Made by a program: the position numbers and the translations under genes
Origin: Candidatus Stahliibacteriota bacterium CG08_land_8_20_14_0_20_40_26
GTDB taxonomy: Bacteria; Hydrothermota; UBA3073
Assembly: GCA_002774315.1 (NCBI GenBank)
Contig: PEYP01000137.1
Coordinates: 1 to 12,655 of the forward strand
Direction of reading: 5' to 3'
Length of the DNA: 12,655 bases
Notes under the pieces: generated by a model
Databases searched by the model: none
Seen by the model: only the letters and a program-made list of their open reading frames with translations
Told to the model about the DNA's origin: nothing
Part shown: positions 1 through 6,843 of the stretch, piece by piece
Layout of the letters: each line of letters begins with the position of its first letter
How positions within the stretch are numbered: position 1 is the first letter of the stretch

Positions 1-49
1 CTACTAAATTCCTATCCGTCAAGAAAAAAGACACCACGAATTACATTCA

Positions 50-95
50 CCCCGCACCTACCTGCCTGACGGTAGGCAGGTGCATAGGTGCGGGG
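50..95. repeat. Nested GC-rich palindrome
   Basis: An outer 11-bp inverted repeat, CCCCGCACCTA (50-60) with TAGGTGCGGGG (85-95), encloses an inner 7-bp inverted repeat, CCTGCCT (61-67) with AGGCAGG (74-80). Four unpaired bases (TGCA, 81-84) sit on one side. The inner part matches the palindrome at 169-187. The structure is visible directly; its function is unknown. It could stabilise or end the rimO transcript, or simply be a dispersed repeat. Confidence 0.8.
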
Positions 96-168
96 CAGGT
101 CAATCGAATGCACACAAATAACATAACAACATCTCAAAAATAAAAGAAATTCGTGCGATTTGTTAATT

Positions 169-187
169 CCTGCCTACCGCAGGCAGG
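169..187. repeat. CCTGCCT/AGGCAGG palindrome, second copy
   Basis: CCTGCCT (169-175) and AGGCAGG (181-187) form a perfect 7-bp inverted repeat around a 5-base loop. The same arms occur at 61-80, and a close variant is at 5716-5732. It interrupts what otherwise reads as the ATTCGTG motif repeated nearby: ATT before it and CGTG after it. All three copies are between genes. Confidence 0.8.
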
Positions 188-274
188 CGTGATATTCGTG
201 TTTTATATTTTCCTATGCAATCAAGCAAAATTTTGAGTTCCATTAAAGAGAAAGAGATTAGAAATCAAGATTGA

Positions 275-1579
275 TTATGAAGGACTGGTACGTGTATGGA
301 GAAATGAGTCTGTTGTAACTCCAAAAAGATCAAAATCCTCCGCATTGGTAATTTTAATATTTGTAAATTCACCTATTCTTGCATCTCCTTCAAAAAATAC
401 TACACCGTCTATCTCAGGTGACTGCCACTGAGTTCTACCTTCACCGAGGCCGTCCACAATGATTCTAAGGGTTCTACCAACAAGAGAGCAATTGTGTTCA
501 TATGACAGCTGTCTTGCAATCTCCATAATTATATCGTATCTCTCCTCTATCTCCTCAATAGAAAGCAGGTCAGACGAAGTTCCATCTCTATGTACAGGTG
601 CCTCTTTTTCCAAAGAAAATTTAAAGAGTCCAAGTGAGTCAAATTTTACAGAAAGAAGAAAATCTATAAGTTCTGCAAACTCTTTCTCTCCTTCTCCTGG
701 ATATCCTACCATCACCTCGGACCTTATGTGCATCCCTGGAATAGTCCTTAAATTTTTGACAATCTCTTCAATCCTCTCTCTTGTAACCTTTCTTCGCATT
801 GATTTCAAGATGGAATTAGATATATGCTGAATAGGCAGATCTATATATTTTACAATCTTTTTGCTTTCTCTAATTATATCTATCATATCATCTGTCAAAT
901 GGGCTGGATGAGCATATAACAATCTTATCCAGTCAACTCCGTCAACTGTCGAAAGCCTTTGCAAAATTTCTGGTAGTTTATATTCACCATATATATCAAT
1001 TCCATAATTAGTAGTGTCCTGTGCTATAAGAATGAACTCCTTTACACCAGCATCTCTCAAATATTCTGCCTCTGTCACTATATCCTTTATCTTTTTACTA
1101 CGATACGGTCCTCTGATGTATGGAATAATACAATAACTGCATCTATTCGAGCATCCTTCAGCAATCCTCAAATATGCATAGTGAGCTGGAGTCAGTAACA
1201 CCCTGTTTGTGTCATTAAAGATATAATTGTTAGATGAGACTAAAAGGCAGGATTCTGGAAGATTTCCCCTCCCAAGTCTTTCCCAGAAGTCATATCTGCC
1301 GAGACCAACTATAAAATCGCATCCTCGAGACGCCTTTTTAAATCTCTGGGGGAGACATCCTGTAACTATGAGTCTCCCCCGCAGATTTGATAGATACAAT
1401 ATCTCTTCCACTGATTCTCTTACCGCATCCTGTATAAATGCACAGGTATTCAGAATTATCACATCAGCCTCGGAAGAGTCTTTTGTGATGGAATTCTTCC
1501 CTTTCAAAATGTAACCCGTAATAACCTCAGAATCAATAAGATTCTTTGGACATCCAAGTGTCTTTATGAATACCTTCAT
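275..1579 (-). CDS. rimO: Ribosomal protein S12 methylthiotransferase RimO
   Basis: RimO is a radical-SAM enzyme with two iron-sulfur clusters. In the family it adds a methylthio group to the conserved aspartate of ribosomal protein S12 (uS12), in the cytoplasm. The protein has 434 residues, normal for the family. The N-terminal UPF0004 domain carries the three cluster cysteines C10 (in LGCPKN), C46 (NTCAF) and C75 (TGCLPQR). The radical-SAM CxxxCxxC is C143, C147 and C150, in a context (EGCSNRCSYCIIPYIRG) typical of RimO. A TRAM-like domain fills the last 70 or so residues. LGCPKN and the TPAHYAYLRIAEGC stretch favour RimO over the tRNA enzyme MiaB. The start lies 3 bases after the stop of the upstream membrane-protein gene, so translational coupling is likely; no strong Shine-Dalgarno is seen. 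It is the last gene of the minus-strand array. Confidence 0.95.
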   Translation of the reverse strand: MKVFIKTLGCPKNLIDSEVITGYILKGKNSITKDSSEADVIILNTCAFIQDAVRESVEEILYLSNLRGRLIVTGCLPQRFKKASRGCDFIVGLGRYDFWERLGRGNLPESCLLVSSNNYIFNDTNRVLLTPAHYAYLRIAEGCSNRCSYCIIPYIRGPYRSKKIKDIVTEAEYLRDAGVKEFILIAQDTTNYGIDIYGEYKLPEILQRLSTVDGVDWIRLLYAHPAHLTDDMIDIIRESKKIVKYIDLPIQHISNSILKSMRRKVTRERIEEIVKNLRTIPGMHIRSEVMVGYPGEGEKEFAELIDFLLSVKFDSLGLFKFSLEKEAPVHRDGTSSDLLSIEEIEERYDIIMEIARQLSYEHNCSLVGRTLRIIVDGLGEGRTQWQSPEIDGVVFFEGDARIGEFTNIKITNAEDFDLFGVTTDSFLHTRTSPS

Positions 1580-1582
1580 CCG

Positions 1583-1942
1583 TTAAAACATGCCTATCAA
1601 TGCGGCTATTATAGTAATGATGCCAACAGGAACTTGCAGGGCATTTATGGTATTCGTCACCTTGTCTATAGATTCCTGCGCCTGAGGTATAAGCTTAAAC
1701 AAATCAAAGATTAGAAATGCACCTGCTATTAAACCCATGATACCTGGAAAGACAAGAGTACCCCGATAAGCGGTTTTAATATATGTTCCTCCCGTTGTAA
1801 GGAGAACAAGACCGACAACGAATATAACTATACCAATAGGTATTTTCAGCCCTATGAGTGCCTTGTTTGCATCTTTCAGCATCTTTACCTTACTCGTAAG
1901 TCCCATTACAAGTATCATCCCTCCAAGTAGCAAAAACTCCAT
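1583..1942 (-). CDS. Small four-helix integral membrane protein, function unknown
   Basis: I do not recognise this 119-residue protein. It is almost entirely hydrophobic, with four likely membrane segments at about residues 2-15, 33-52, 62-84 and 103-119. The linkers are short, and the one between helices 3 and 4 is polar (around QAQESIDKVTNTIN). No catalytic or metal motif is visible. A good Shine-Dalgarno (AAGGAGG, positions 1953-1947) sits 4 bases before the ATG, which supports the start. It lies 34 bases after the ychF-like gene and 3 bases before rimO, so it is probably co-transcribed with both. A link to ribosome modification is not supported by anything but position. Confidence 0.8.
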   Translation of the reverse strand: MEFLLLGGMILVMGLTSKVKMLKDANKALIGLKIPIGIVIFVVGLVLLTTGGTYIKTAYRGTLVFPGIMGLIAGAFLIFDLFKLIPQAQESIDKVTNTINALQVPVGIITIIAALIGMF

Positions 1943-1976
1943 AATACCTCCTTATTAAAAGATACAAAAAACAAAT

Positions 1977-2948
1977 CTACACACTAAACCTGAATTCTAT
2001 TACATCACCATCGCTAATCTCATATTCCTTTCCTTCAAGTCTCACCTTGCCCTGGTGTTTTGCCTCATTGAAAGAACCGGTCTCTTTTAAAACATTGAAT
2101 GGAACCACTTCTGCCTTTATAAAACCGTGTGCTATATCTGAATGTATTTTCCCTGCTGATTCTATTGCAGTTGTCCCTTTCTCTATATTCCATGCCCTTG
2201 CTTCCTTACCAACTACCGTATAGAATGTTACAATGTTCTTGGCTTCAAACACAGTGTTTTTGAGTCTCAATATAAGGGGGAGGCCCAGTCCAAATTCTGC
2301 TCTCATCTCCTCTTCGTCTCCTGCAAGAATAACCTCCTTTTCGAGTTCACCATACACCGCTATCACAGGAATTGAATGCACAAATGGGAAACTCACGGCT
2401 TTTTCTTCTATCCCTTCCTCAAGATTTAAAATACAGATGCAGGGTTTTATAGACAAAAATGTAAATCCCTTTATGATTTTATTTTCCCAGGGATTCAATT
2501 CATAGACACGAAGCGGTTTTTCCTCCTCTAGGGTCGTTCCTAGCTTCCTCAGTAGGTCTAATTCTCCTTCTATCTCTTCCTTTTTGCTCTTTTCAATTCT
2601 CTTACATCTTTCCTCGCACAGGAGAGCATCTTCAACTATAAACTCATTTTCTACCTCTTCCAGATAATTTTTAGGAGTATCAAAGCCGCCAAAAAAAGGC
2701 ACAACCACAATCAAAATATCCATATTCTTCAACAGGTTTTTATTGTTTTTAACATCTACAAACTCTATTGCCTCATACACTACTTTCTCCTTTTTGAATA
2801 AACGGGCAAGATAGTCCAGTCTTTCGTCGGATATGCTTACTACTGCAATATCGGGCTCCGATGTATATATAGTTTCTTTACGGGTAAGGGCGGTAAAGAT
2901 CGTGCTTTTACCACCACCGGGTATTCCTGTTATCCCAAGTTTTAACAT
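1977..2948 (-). CDS. Divergent YchF/Obg-like P-loop NTPase with TGS-like C-terminus
   Basis: The 323-residue protein resembles YchF (OLA1) from end to end but is about 40 residues shorter than usual. The Walker A is G8-IPGGGKST, where YchF normally has a GLPNVGKST-type loop. The NxxE form of the G4 motif that marks YchF is kept (NLEE, 175-178, after SIKPCICIL). The C-terminal domain (about 235-323; RAWNIEKGTTA, GKIHSDIAHGFIKAEV, RLEGKEYEISDGDVIEFRFSV) matches the YchF C-terminal/TGS-like domain well. The DxAG G3/switch II segment is missing: D65 is followed by VKNNKN and then directly by the next strand. YchF proteins bind ATP/GTP and associate with ribosomes; whether this one hydrolyses nucleotide is uncertain. 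No Shine-Dalgarno is obvious, and the start follows the HAD-like mini-ORF stop by 11 bases, which suggests reinitiation. Confidence 0.85.
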   Translation of the reverse strand: MLKLGITGIPGGGKSTIFTALTRKETIYTSEPDIAVVSISDERLDYLARLFKKEKVVYEAIEFVDVKNNKNLLKNMDILIVVVPFFGGFDTPKNYLEEVENEFIVEDALLCEERCKRIEKSKKEEIEGELDLLRKLGTTLEEEKPLRVYELNPWENKIIKGFTFLSIKPCICILNLEEGIEEKAVSFPFVHSIPVIAVYGELEKEVILAGDEEEMRAEFGLGLPLILRLKNTVFEAKNIVTFYTVVGKEARAWNIEKGTTAIESAGKIHSDIAHGFIKAEVVPFNVLKETGSFNEAKHQGKVRLEGKEYEISDGDVIEFRFSV

Positions 2949-2959
2949 AGAAAGTAAGA

Positions 2960-3082
2960 TTAACTATCAAAATATTCGGGAATCCCTTTAGACACAAGTA
3001 TCTTCACCATCATCTCTCTCATCGCATCTGCATGAGGAAACAGGTTGGTTAATGTACCGTCAAAGTCAAAAATAAAAGTCAT
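2960..3082 (-). pseudogene. 40-codon HAD-motif mini-ORF, probable truncated HAD-superfamily gene
   Basis: The short frame reads MTFIFDFDGTLTNLF, then a helical stretch (HADAMREMMVKILVSKGIPEYFDS) and a stop. The FDFDGT segment (D6, D8) is the motif I of HAD-superfamily phosphatases, where the first aspartate is the nucleophile. Motifs II to IV and the whole core are absent, so it cannot be a working HAD enzyme. Its ATG overlaps the stop of the hydrolase gene upstream as ATGA, and its stop lies 11 bases before the ychF-like start. That arrangement suggests it is still translated by coupling. It could be the N-terminal remnant of a deleted phosphatase, kept as a coupling bridge, or a new small protein. 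No frame downstream continues the HAD fold. Confidence 0.6.
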
Positions 3083-3828
3083 AGGGCAAACTGCATTCCA
3101 TCTCTTGCTGCGATCACCTTTATTCCTATCTCTTCCTGTAATTTTTCTGCCAGTACCCAGGGTTTCGCCGTTATCATCGTCATCCCGAAATGCGTGAGTA
3201 TTGCTGTTTCCGGTTTAATTGCTTTAATTATCTCTCTTGCTTCTCCAAGCGACAGATGGTCATATTCACTTTTTTCTTTTCTTACCACATTTATTATAAG
3301 TATATTCCCCTTAAAATCTTCATAAAGCGTGGGAAAAAATTTTGTATCCGGTATATATACTATGGTCTTATCTCCTTCAAATTTTGCTCCGTATGTCTCA
3401 ACACTGTGAATAAGCCTTTTTGATATATAAATCTTCAACTTCTTTAGACTATATGTTTCGTTCTCTTTCAGAATGATTATCTCTTCTACATAACTTCTTG
3501 CATAACTCCACAGAACAGGATCATCGCTCAATGCATCTGCCGGCAGAAAAACAGCGCCTCTCTTTTTAAGTCCGCCTTCCGTCATTGCCTCCACCATTAC
3601 ATTCATATCCGCAGAATGGTCGAGATGCCTGTGTGAGAGAAATACAGCGTCTATTTTCCGGGGATCCAGTCCTGCTCTCGAGGCACAGCATTTGACAAGA
3701 GAGCCAGGACCCGGGTCTATCAGTATCCTTGTATCATTCAGTTCAAGCCATATTCCACCAGACGCCCTTATCTGTTTGAATACTGCGATTCTTGCACCTG
3801 CTGTCCCAAGAAATACAACCCTATTCAT
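3079..3828 (-). CDS. Metallo-beta-lactamase-fold hydrolase (RNase Z-like)
   Basis: This is a cytoplasmic metal-dependent hydrolase of 249 residues; the substrate cannot be told from sequence. The metal site is H66-x-H68-x-D70-H71 (SHRHLDHSADM). Further candidate ligands are the histidine in RLIHSVET, the aspartate in YIPDTKF and the histidine in ILTHFGM. The early strand with LIDPGPGS is typical of the fold. The SHRHLDHS context recalls the ribonuclease Z/PhnP side of the superfamily, but it lacks features that would fix either name. I chose the ATG at 3828: MNRVVFLGTAG is the usual N-terminus and an AGGG lies 6 bases upstream. A longer reading to 3849 would need a TTG start with a badly spaced signal. 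The gene follows the pilin-like gene closely and ends in an ATGA overlap with the HAD-like mini-ORF. Confidence 0.85.
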   Translation of the reverse strand: MNRVVFLGTAGARIAVFKQIRASGGIWLELNDTRILIDPGPGSLVKCCASRAGLDPRKIDAVFLSHRHLDHSADMNVMVEAMTEGGLKKRGAVFLPADALSDDPVLWSYARSYVEEIIILKENETYSLKKLKIYISKRLIHSVETYGAKFEGDKTIVYIPDTKFFPTLYEDFKGNILIINVVRKEKSEYDHLSLGEAREIIKAIKPETAILTHFGMTMITAKPWVLAEKLQEEIGIKVIAARDGMQFAL

Positions 3829-3864
3829 AACACACCCTGCAATCAACAATCCTATTATATTACT

Positions 3865-4245
3865 TTAGGGATCTGTAATGAACCCCTGCTTACTAACTCT
3901 CTTTATCTCAGTCCCCTTTCTGTCATTAGTAATTACGCTTATGTAATATTCCTTCTTGTCCGCTTTGTAAACAAACTGTTGAAAATCTGCAACTGGCAAT
4001 TTTAGAGGAAAGAGTTCCCTAAAAGCATTGTAATCTGTTATAAGTGTATCTTGAAGCAATAAATATGTATCAGTTTTCTCGTGATGTTTTAGTAAGGCAT
4101 TCTCAACCTTATTTACTATAATATTTCCTATGTATGTTTTATATCTGTCCTGTGTTATTCTGAATCTTATAACTCCAAATATAGCAAGTAATCCAAATAT
4201 TACAAGCACAATCACCGCTTCCTTTGTCGTCAATTTCTTATTCAT
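3865..4245 (-). CDS. Pilin-like (type IV pilin/pseudopilin N-terminus) membrane-anchored protein, function unknown
   Basis: The protein has 126 residues: one N-terminal hydrophobic helix (about 10-27) and a soluble, charged C-terminal part with no motif I recognise. The N-terminus aligns by eye with the type IV pilin helix. In LTTKEAVIVLVIFGLLAIFG a glutamate falls at the +5 position and a glycine at +14, as in FTLIELLVVIAIIGILAAIA. The residue before the expected cleavage is lysine (K4), not the glycine or alanine that prepilin peptidase prefers, so it may stay unprocessed or be a plain signal-anchor protein. A good AAAAGGG lies 6 bases before the ATG, inside the rtcB end, and the rtcB stop is 3 bases upstream. 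It is therefore co-expressed with rtcB. No pilus assembly genes are in the window. Confidence 0.7.
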   Translation of the reverse strand: MNKKLTTKEAVIVLVIFGLLAIFGVIRFRITQDRYKTYIGNIIVNKVENALLKHHEKTDTYLLLQDTLITDYNAFRELFPLKLPVADFQQFVYKADKKEYYISVITNDRKGTEIKRVSKQGFITDP

Positions 4246-4248
4246 AAA

Positions 4249-5670
4249 TTACCCTTTTATAACTCCTATGGGTCTCATTTTGGCAACCTTTTTTGAAATT
4301 CCGGCTCGTTCCACAACCGAAACTACTTTATCAATATCCTTATATGCATCCGACATTTCTTCCATAAGTGTTCTGTATGATTTTGCGCGCACCAGTATAC
4401 CTTTCTTTCTGAGTTCTCCATCAATGCTTCTACCCCTTGCTGCCTTTATCGCCTTATGTCTTGACAGTCTCCTGCCTGCACCATGACAGGTTGAGCCAAA
4501 GGTCTCCTTTATTGCTGTCTCGGTTCCTACGAGTATATATGAGTTAGTTCCCATATCCCCAGGGATGAGAACTGGCTGGCCAACATCTCTATAAATTTTC
4601 GGTACCTGTGGATGTCCTTTTGGAAATGCCCTTGTAGCTCCCTTGCGATGTACACAGAGCTCCATGGTCTTGCCATCAACTATGTGTTTCTCAATTTTTG
4701 CTATGTTATGGGCAACATCATATATTATTTCCAACCTTGCGTTACTGAATACACTGCCAAACGACTCTCTTATCCAATGGGTTATACACTGCCTATTTGC
4801 CCAAGCAAAGTTTGCAGCACATGCCATAGCACCAAAATAATCTCTTCCCTCCTTTGAATCTATCGGGGCACAGGATAGCTCTTTATCAGGAAGATAGATG
4901 TGATATTTTTCTACTGCGTGTTCACATACTCTCAGATAGTCATCGCAAACCTGATGTCCGAATCCTCTTGAACCGGTGTGAATCATACAGGTTACTTCTC
5001 CCTCAAAAAGTCCAAACATCTCTGCAATACCAGGAATATAAACCTTATCAACCACCTGAATTTCAAGAAAATGGTTGCCTGCACCCAATGTGCCGAGTTG
5101 TGGCATGCCTCTCTCAAATGCCCTATTACTTATTTTTGAGGGATCAGCGCCACTCAGCATTCCCTCTTCTTCTAATACAAGTAAATCACGGGATTCACCG
5201 AATCCATTGTCTACCATCCATCCCGCACCTTTTACAAGCACCTCTTCGAGATTACTCTTTGTCAATCTGAGTTTACCCTTTGACCCAACTCCACAGGGAA
5301 CATTACTGTATATGGCGTCGAGAAGCTGCCCAAGATAGGGGCTAACCTCACCTTCTCTAACCCCTGTCCGTAGCATTCTCACACCACAGTTGATATCATA
5401 ACCAACTCCACCTGGGGATATTACTCCATCGCTTGTTCTTATTCCTGCAACTCCTCCTATAGGAAAGCCATATCCCCAATGTATATCGGGCATACCAAGA
5501 GAATAACCCACAATACCAGGTAGGTATGCAACATTTGCTATCTGAGATGCTACATTCTCTCTCTCAATATGCTGAAGAAGTTCCCTGTCTGCATATATAA
5601 GCCCCGGCACTCTCATATCGCCGGTCTTTTCCAGTATCCATCTTATATCATCAAGCTGTTTGAATTCCAT
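4249..5670 (-). CDS. rtcB: RNA-splicing ligase RtcB
   Basis: RtcB joins RNA 2',3'-cyclic phosphate (or 3'-phosphate) ends to 5'-hydroxyl ends, using GTP and manganese. It acts in tRNA splicing or RNA repair. At 473 residues it is full length. The metal and catalytic residues are visible: D92 and C95 (GYDINCGVRM), N199 and H200 (GAGNHF), H231 (HTGSRG), H321 (VAHNIAK) and the guanylylated histidine H396 (CHGAGRR). The GMPDIHWGYGFPIGGV block (59-74) is diagnostic. The start has GGGGG about 9 bases upstream. The cofactor archease, often a neighbour, is not in the window. The pilin-like gene begins 3 bases after its stop. The 153 bases before it hold a palindromic repeat. Confidence 0.97.
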   Translation of the reverse strand: MEFKQLDDIRWILEKTGDMRVPGLIYADRELLQHIERENVASQIANVAYLPGIVGYSLGMPDIHWGYGFPIGGVAGIRTSDGVISPGGVGYDINCGVRMLRTGVREGEVSPYLGQLLDAIYSNVPCGVGSKGKLRLTKSNLEEVLVKGAGWMVDNGFGESRDLLVLEEEGMLSGADPSKISNRAFERGMPQLGTLGAGNHFLEIQVVDKVYIPGIAEMFGLFEGEVTCMIHTGSRGFGHQVCDDYLRVCEHAVEKYHIYLPDKELSCAPIDSKEGRDYFGAMACAANFAWANRQCITHWIRESFGSVFSNARLEIIYDVAHNIAKIEKHIVDGKTMELCVHRKGATRAFPKGHPQVPKIYRDVGQPVLIPGDMGTNSYILVGTETAIKETFGSTCHGAGRRLSRHKAIKAARGRSIDGELRKKGILVRAKSYRTLMEEMSDAYKDIDKVVSVVERAGISKKVAKMRPIGVIKG

Positions 5671-5823
5671 ATAAAAATACCCCCTTTATCTCCTCTAAAT
5701 CTCAATTTCCAAGCAGCCTGCTATCGGCAGGCAAGTAAATCCCAAACAAATCCCAACCTTCAAAGCCCAACATAAAACCTCTAAACTTCAAATACTCCAC
5801 AACCACTGGTATGATCCAAGAGT
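5671..5823. other. holA-rtcB intergenic spacer with repeats
   Basis: This 153-base gap holds no gene. It carries the palindrome at 5716-5732 and two tandem copies of AAATCCCAA (5737-5745 and 5748-5756, 11-base period) followed by related A/C-rich sequence. On the minus strand, two candidate Shine-Dalgarno stretches for rtcB (GGGGG at 5684-5680, GAGGAGA at 5695-5689) lie at its left end. I see no convincing promoter. Confidence 0.6.
5716..5732. repeat. GCCTGC/GCAGGC palindrome, third copy
   Basis: GCCTGC (5716-5721) and GCAGGC (5727-5732) flank the loop TATCG. The arms are the same GCCTGC/GCAGGC core as the palindromes near 61-80 and 169-187, and again the site is between genes and embedded in other short repeats. 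Confidence 0.7.
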
Positions 5824-6744
5824 CTACCTTCTATTTATTAACTTGTATACCAGTTCTTCTACCGCAAATCTGCCATCCATTTCTCCGCGTTTTATAGACA
5901 GTTCTGTTTCCATTAGCATGGATATTGCCATCGCAGCATCATCAAAACCAAGACTATTTTTCCAGCCCTTGCCCGAGAGAGACGACGAGAGCCATATCCT
6001 CAACCTGTAAACTATGACTGTAGGCTTCTCTCCCCACATAAAAAGGTTTTCCAGTGCCTTCATTCCTTTGCGAAGGTCACTTTCGTAGATTGCTTGTTCA
6101 AGTGTGTATATTGACAATATCCTGTCTTCTCCAACAATCGCTTTAATATCTTTCGTCTCAATCGCTCCTTTGGGCTTGAATGTCAAAAGTTTCTCAATCT
6201 CCGAATGCAGTGAGAGCATATCATCACCACTGAAGTCCCAGAGGAGACAAATGGCATCTCGAGATATATCCGCTCCTTTACTCTTTACGGTTTCCAAAAT
6301 CCATCTCTTTACTTCATCCTCTGAAAATTTTTCACATACAAGTGTATATACATTATCTAAAACCCATTTGATAAACTTGTTTTCTTTCTTTTTGTCTATT
6401 TTACCGGCTGTTAAGACGATACACAGAAACGGGGATAATGATTCTACTACCCTCTTTATCTGTTCGTTGCCTTTTTTGATTCGGTCGATACCAAAAATCA
6501 CAGAAAGATGTCTCTTTGAGGCAACGGGGGGTGAACATATATGCCGGTAAATATCATCTGGCAGTTCGTCCCCATAAAATTTCGTTTCATCAAACGCCCT
6601 TGATTTTTTCTCTACAAGACTTGTTTCAAGAAGATCTATAATCTCTTCTTTGATAAAATCATTTTCACCAGCAAGGAGATAACTGTTCTTTATATCTCCC
6701 TTCTTTATTTCTTCCCTCAATTGCCAGTAATCTGTGATTCTCAT
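5824..6744 (-). CDS. holA: DNA polymerase III subunit delta
   Basis: Delta is the clamp-loader subunit that opens the beta sliding clamp during replication, working with DnaX and delta prime. The protein has 306 residues, slightly short for the family (about 320-345). The N-terminal part has the family's SYLLAGENDF entry (21-30). Later segments such as KFIKWVLDN, EKFSEDEVKRWI, GADISRDAICLLWDFSGDDMLSLHSEIEKLLTF and IKAIVGEDRILSIYTLEQAI follow the HolA pattern. As expected for delta there is no Walker A. No Shine-Dalgarno is evident; in-frame stops just upstream (TAG TAA) limit the start to this ATG or later. It is 99 bases downstream of nfo in the same direction, with dnaX on the other side of nfo. 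Confidence 0.9.
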   Translation of the reverse strand: MRITDYWQLREEIKKGDIKNSYLLAGENDFIKEEIIDLLETSLVEKKSRAFDETKFYGDELPDDIYRHICSPPVASKRHLSVIFGIDRIKKGNEQIKRVVESLSPFLCIVLTAGKIDKKKENKFIKWVLDNVYTLVCEKFSEDEVKRWILETVKSKGADISRDAICLLWDFSGDDMLSLHSEIEKLLTFKPKGAIETKDIKAIVGEDRILSIYTLEQAIYESDLRKGMKALENLFMWGEKPTVIVYRLRIWLSSSLSGKGWKNSLGFDDAAMAISMLMETELSIKRGEMDGRFAVEELVYKLINRR

Positions 6745-6843
6745 ACATTACTATGTTATAATTCTGATTTTGTCTCTTTGGTAGTATCTAAGTTATGGTT
6801 CTTATCTCTGGATCATTGTTCCATAAAATCGTTGATTTTGAAC

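Larger units (their letters stand above)
1..274. other. Intergenic region rich in short repeats downstream of rimO
   Basis: I find no credible gene here. The stretch holds two GC-rich palindromes (50-95 and 169-187, listed separately). It also holds copies of the heptamer ATTCGTG at 149-155 and 194-200, with its complement CACGAAT at 35-41. The rest is AT-rich. It lies downstream of the rimO stop, so it is the 3' end of the minus-strand array. No hairpin here is directly followed by a run of T on the minus strand, so a classical intrinsic terminator is not convincing, although the palindromes could fold in the transcript. Confidence 0.6.

Noticed and set aside
50..95. Intrinsic terminator for rimO
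   Set aside because: The hairpin is strong, but on the minus strand the nearest T run is about 20 bases beyond the stem, so it does not fit a standard terminator.
459..830. Plus-strand open frame of 123 codons
   Set aside because: It lies wholly opposite rimO, is rich in Ser/Ile/Leu as expected from a reversed coding strand, and has no recognisable motif.
6104..6550. Plus-strand open frame of 148 codons
   Set aside because: It is antisense to holA with a low-complexity, serine-rich translation and no family features.
6825..6839. AAAATC-GTT-GATTTT inverted repeat after nfo as a terminator
   Set aside because: The stem is short and nearly all A/T, so it would be unstable, and holA follows on the same strand.
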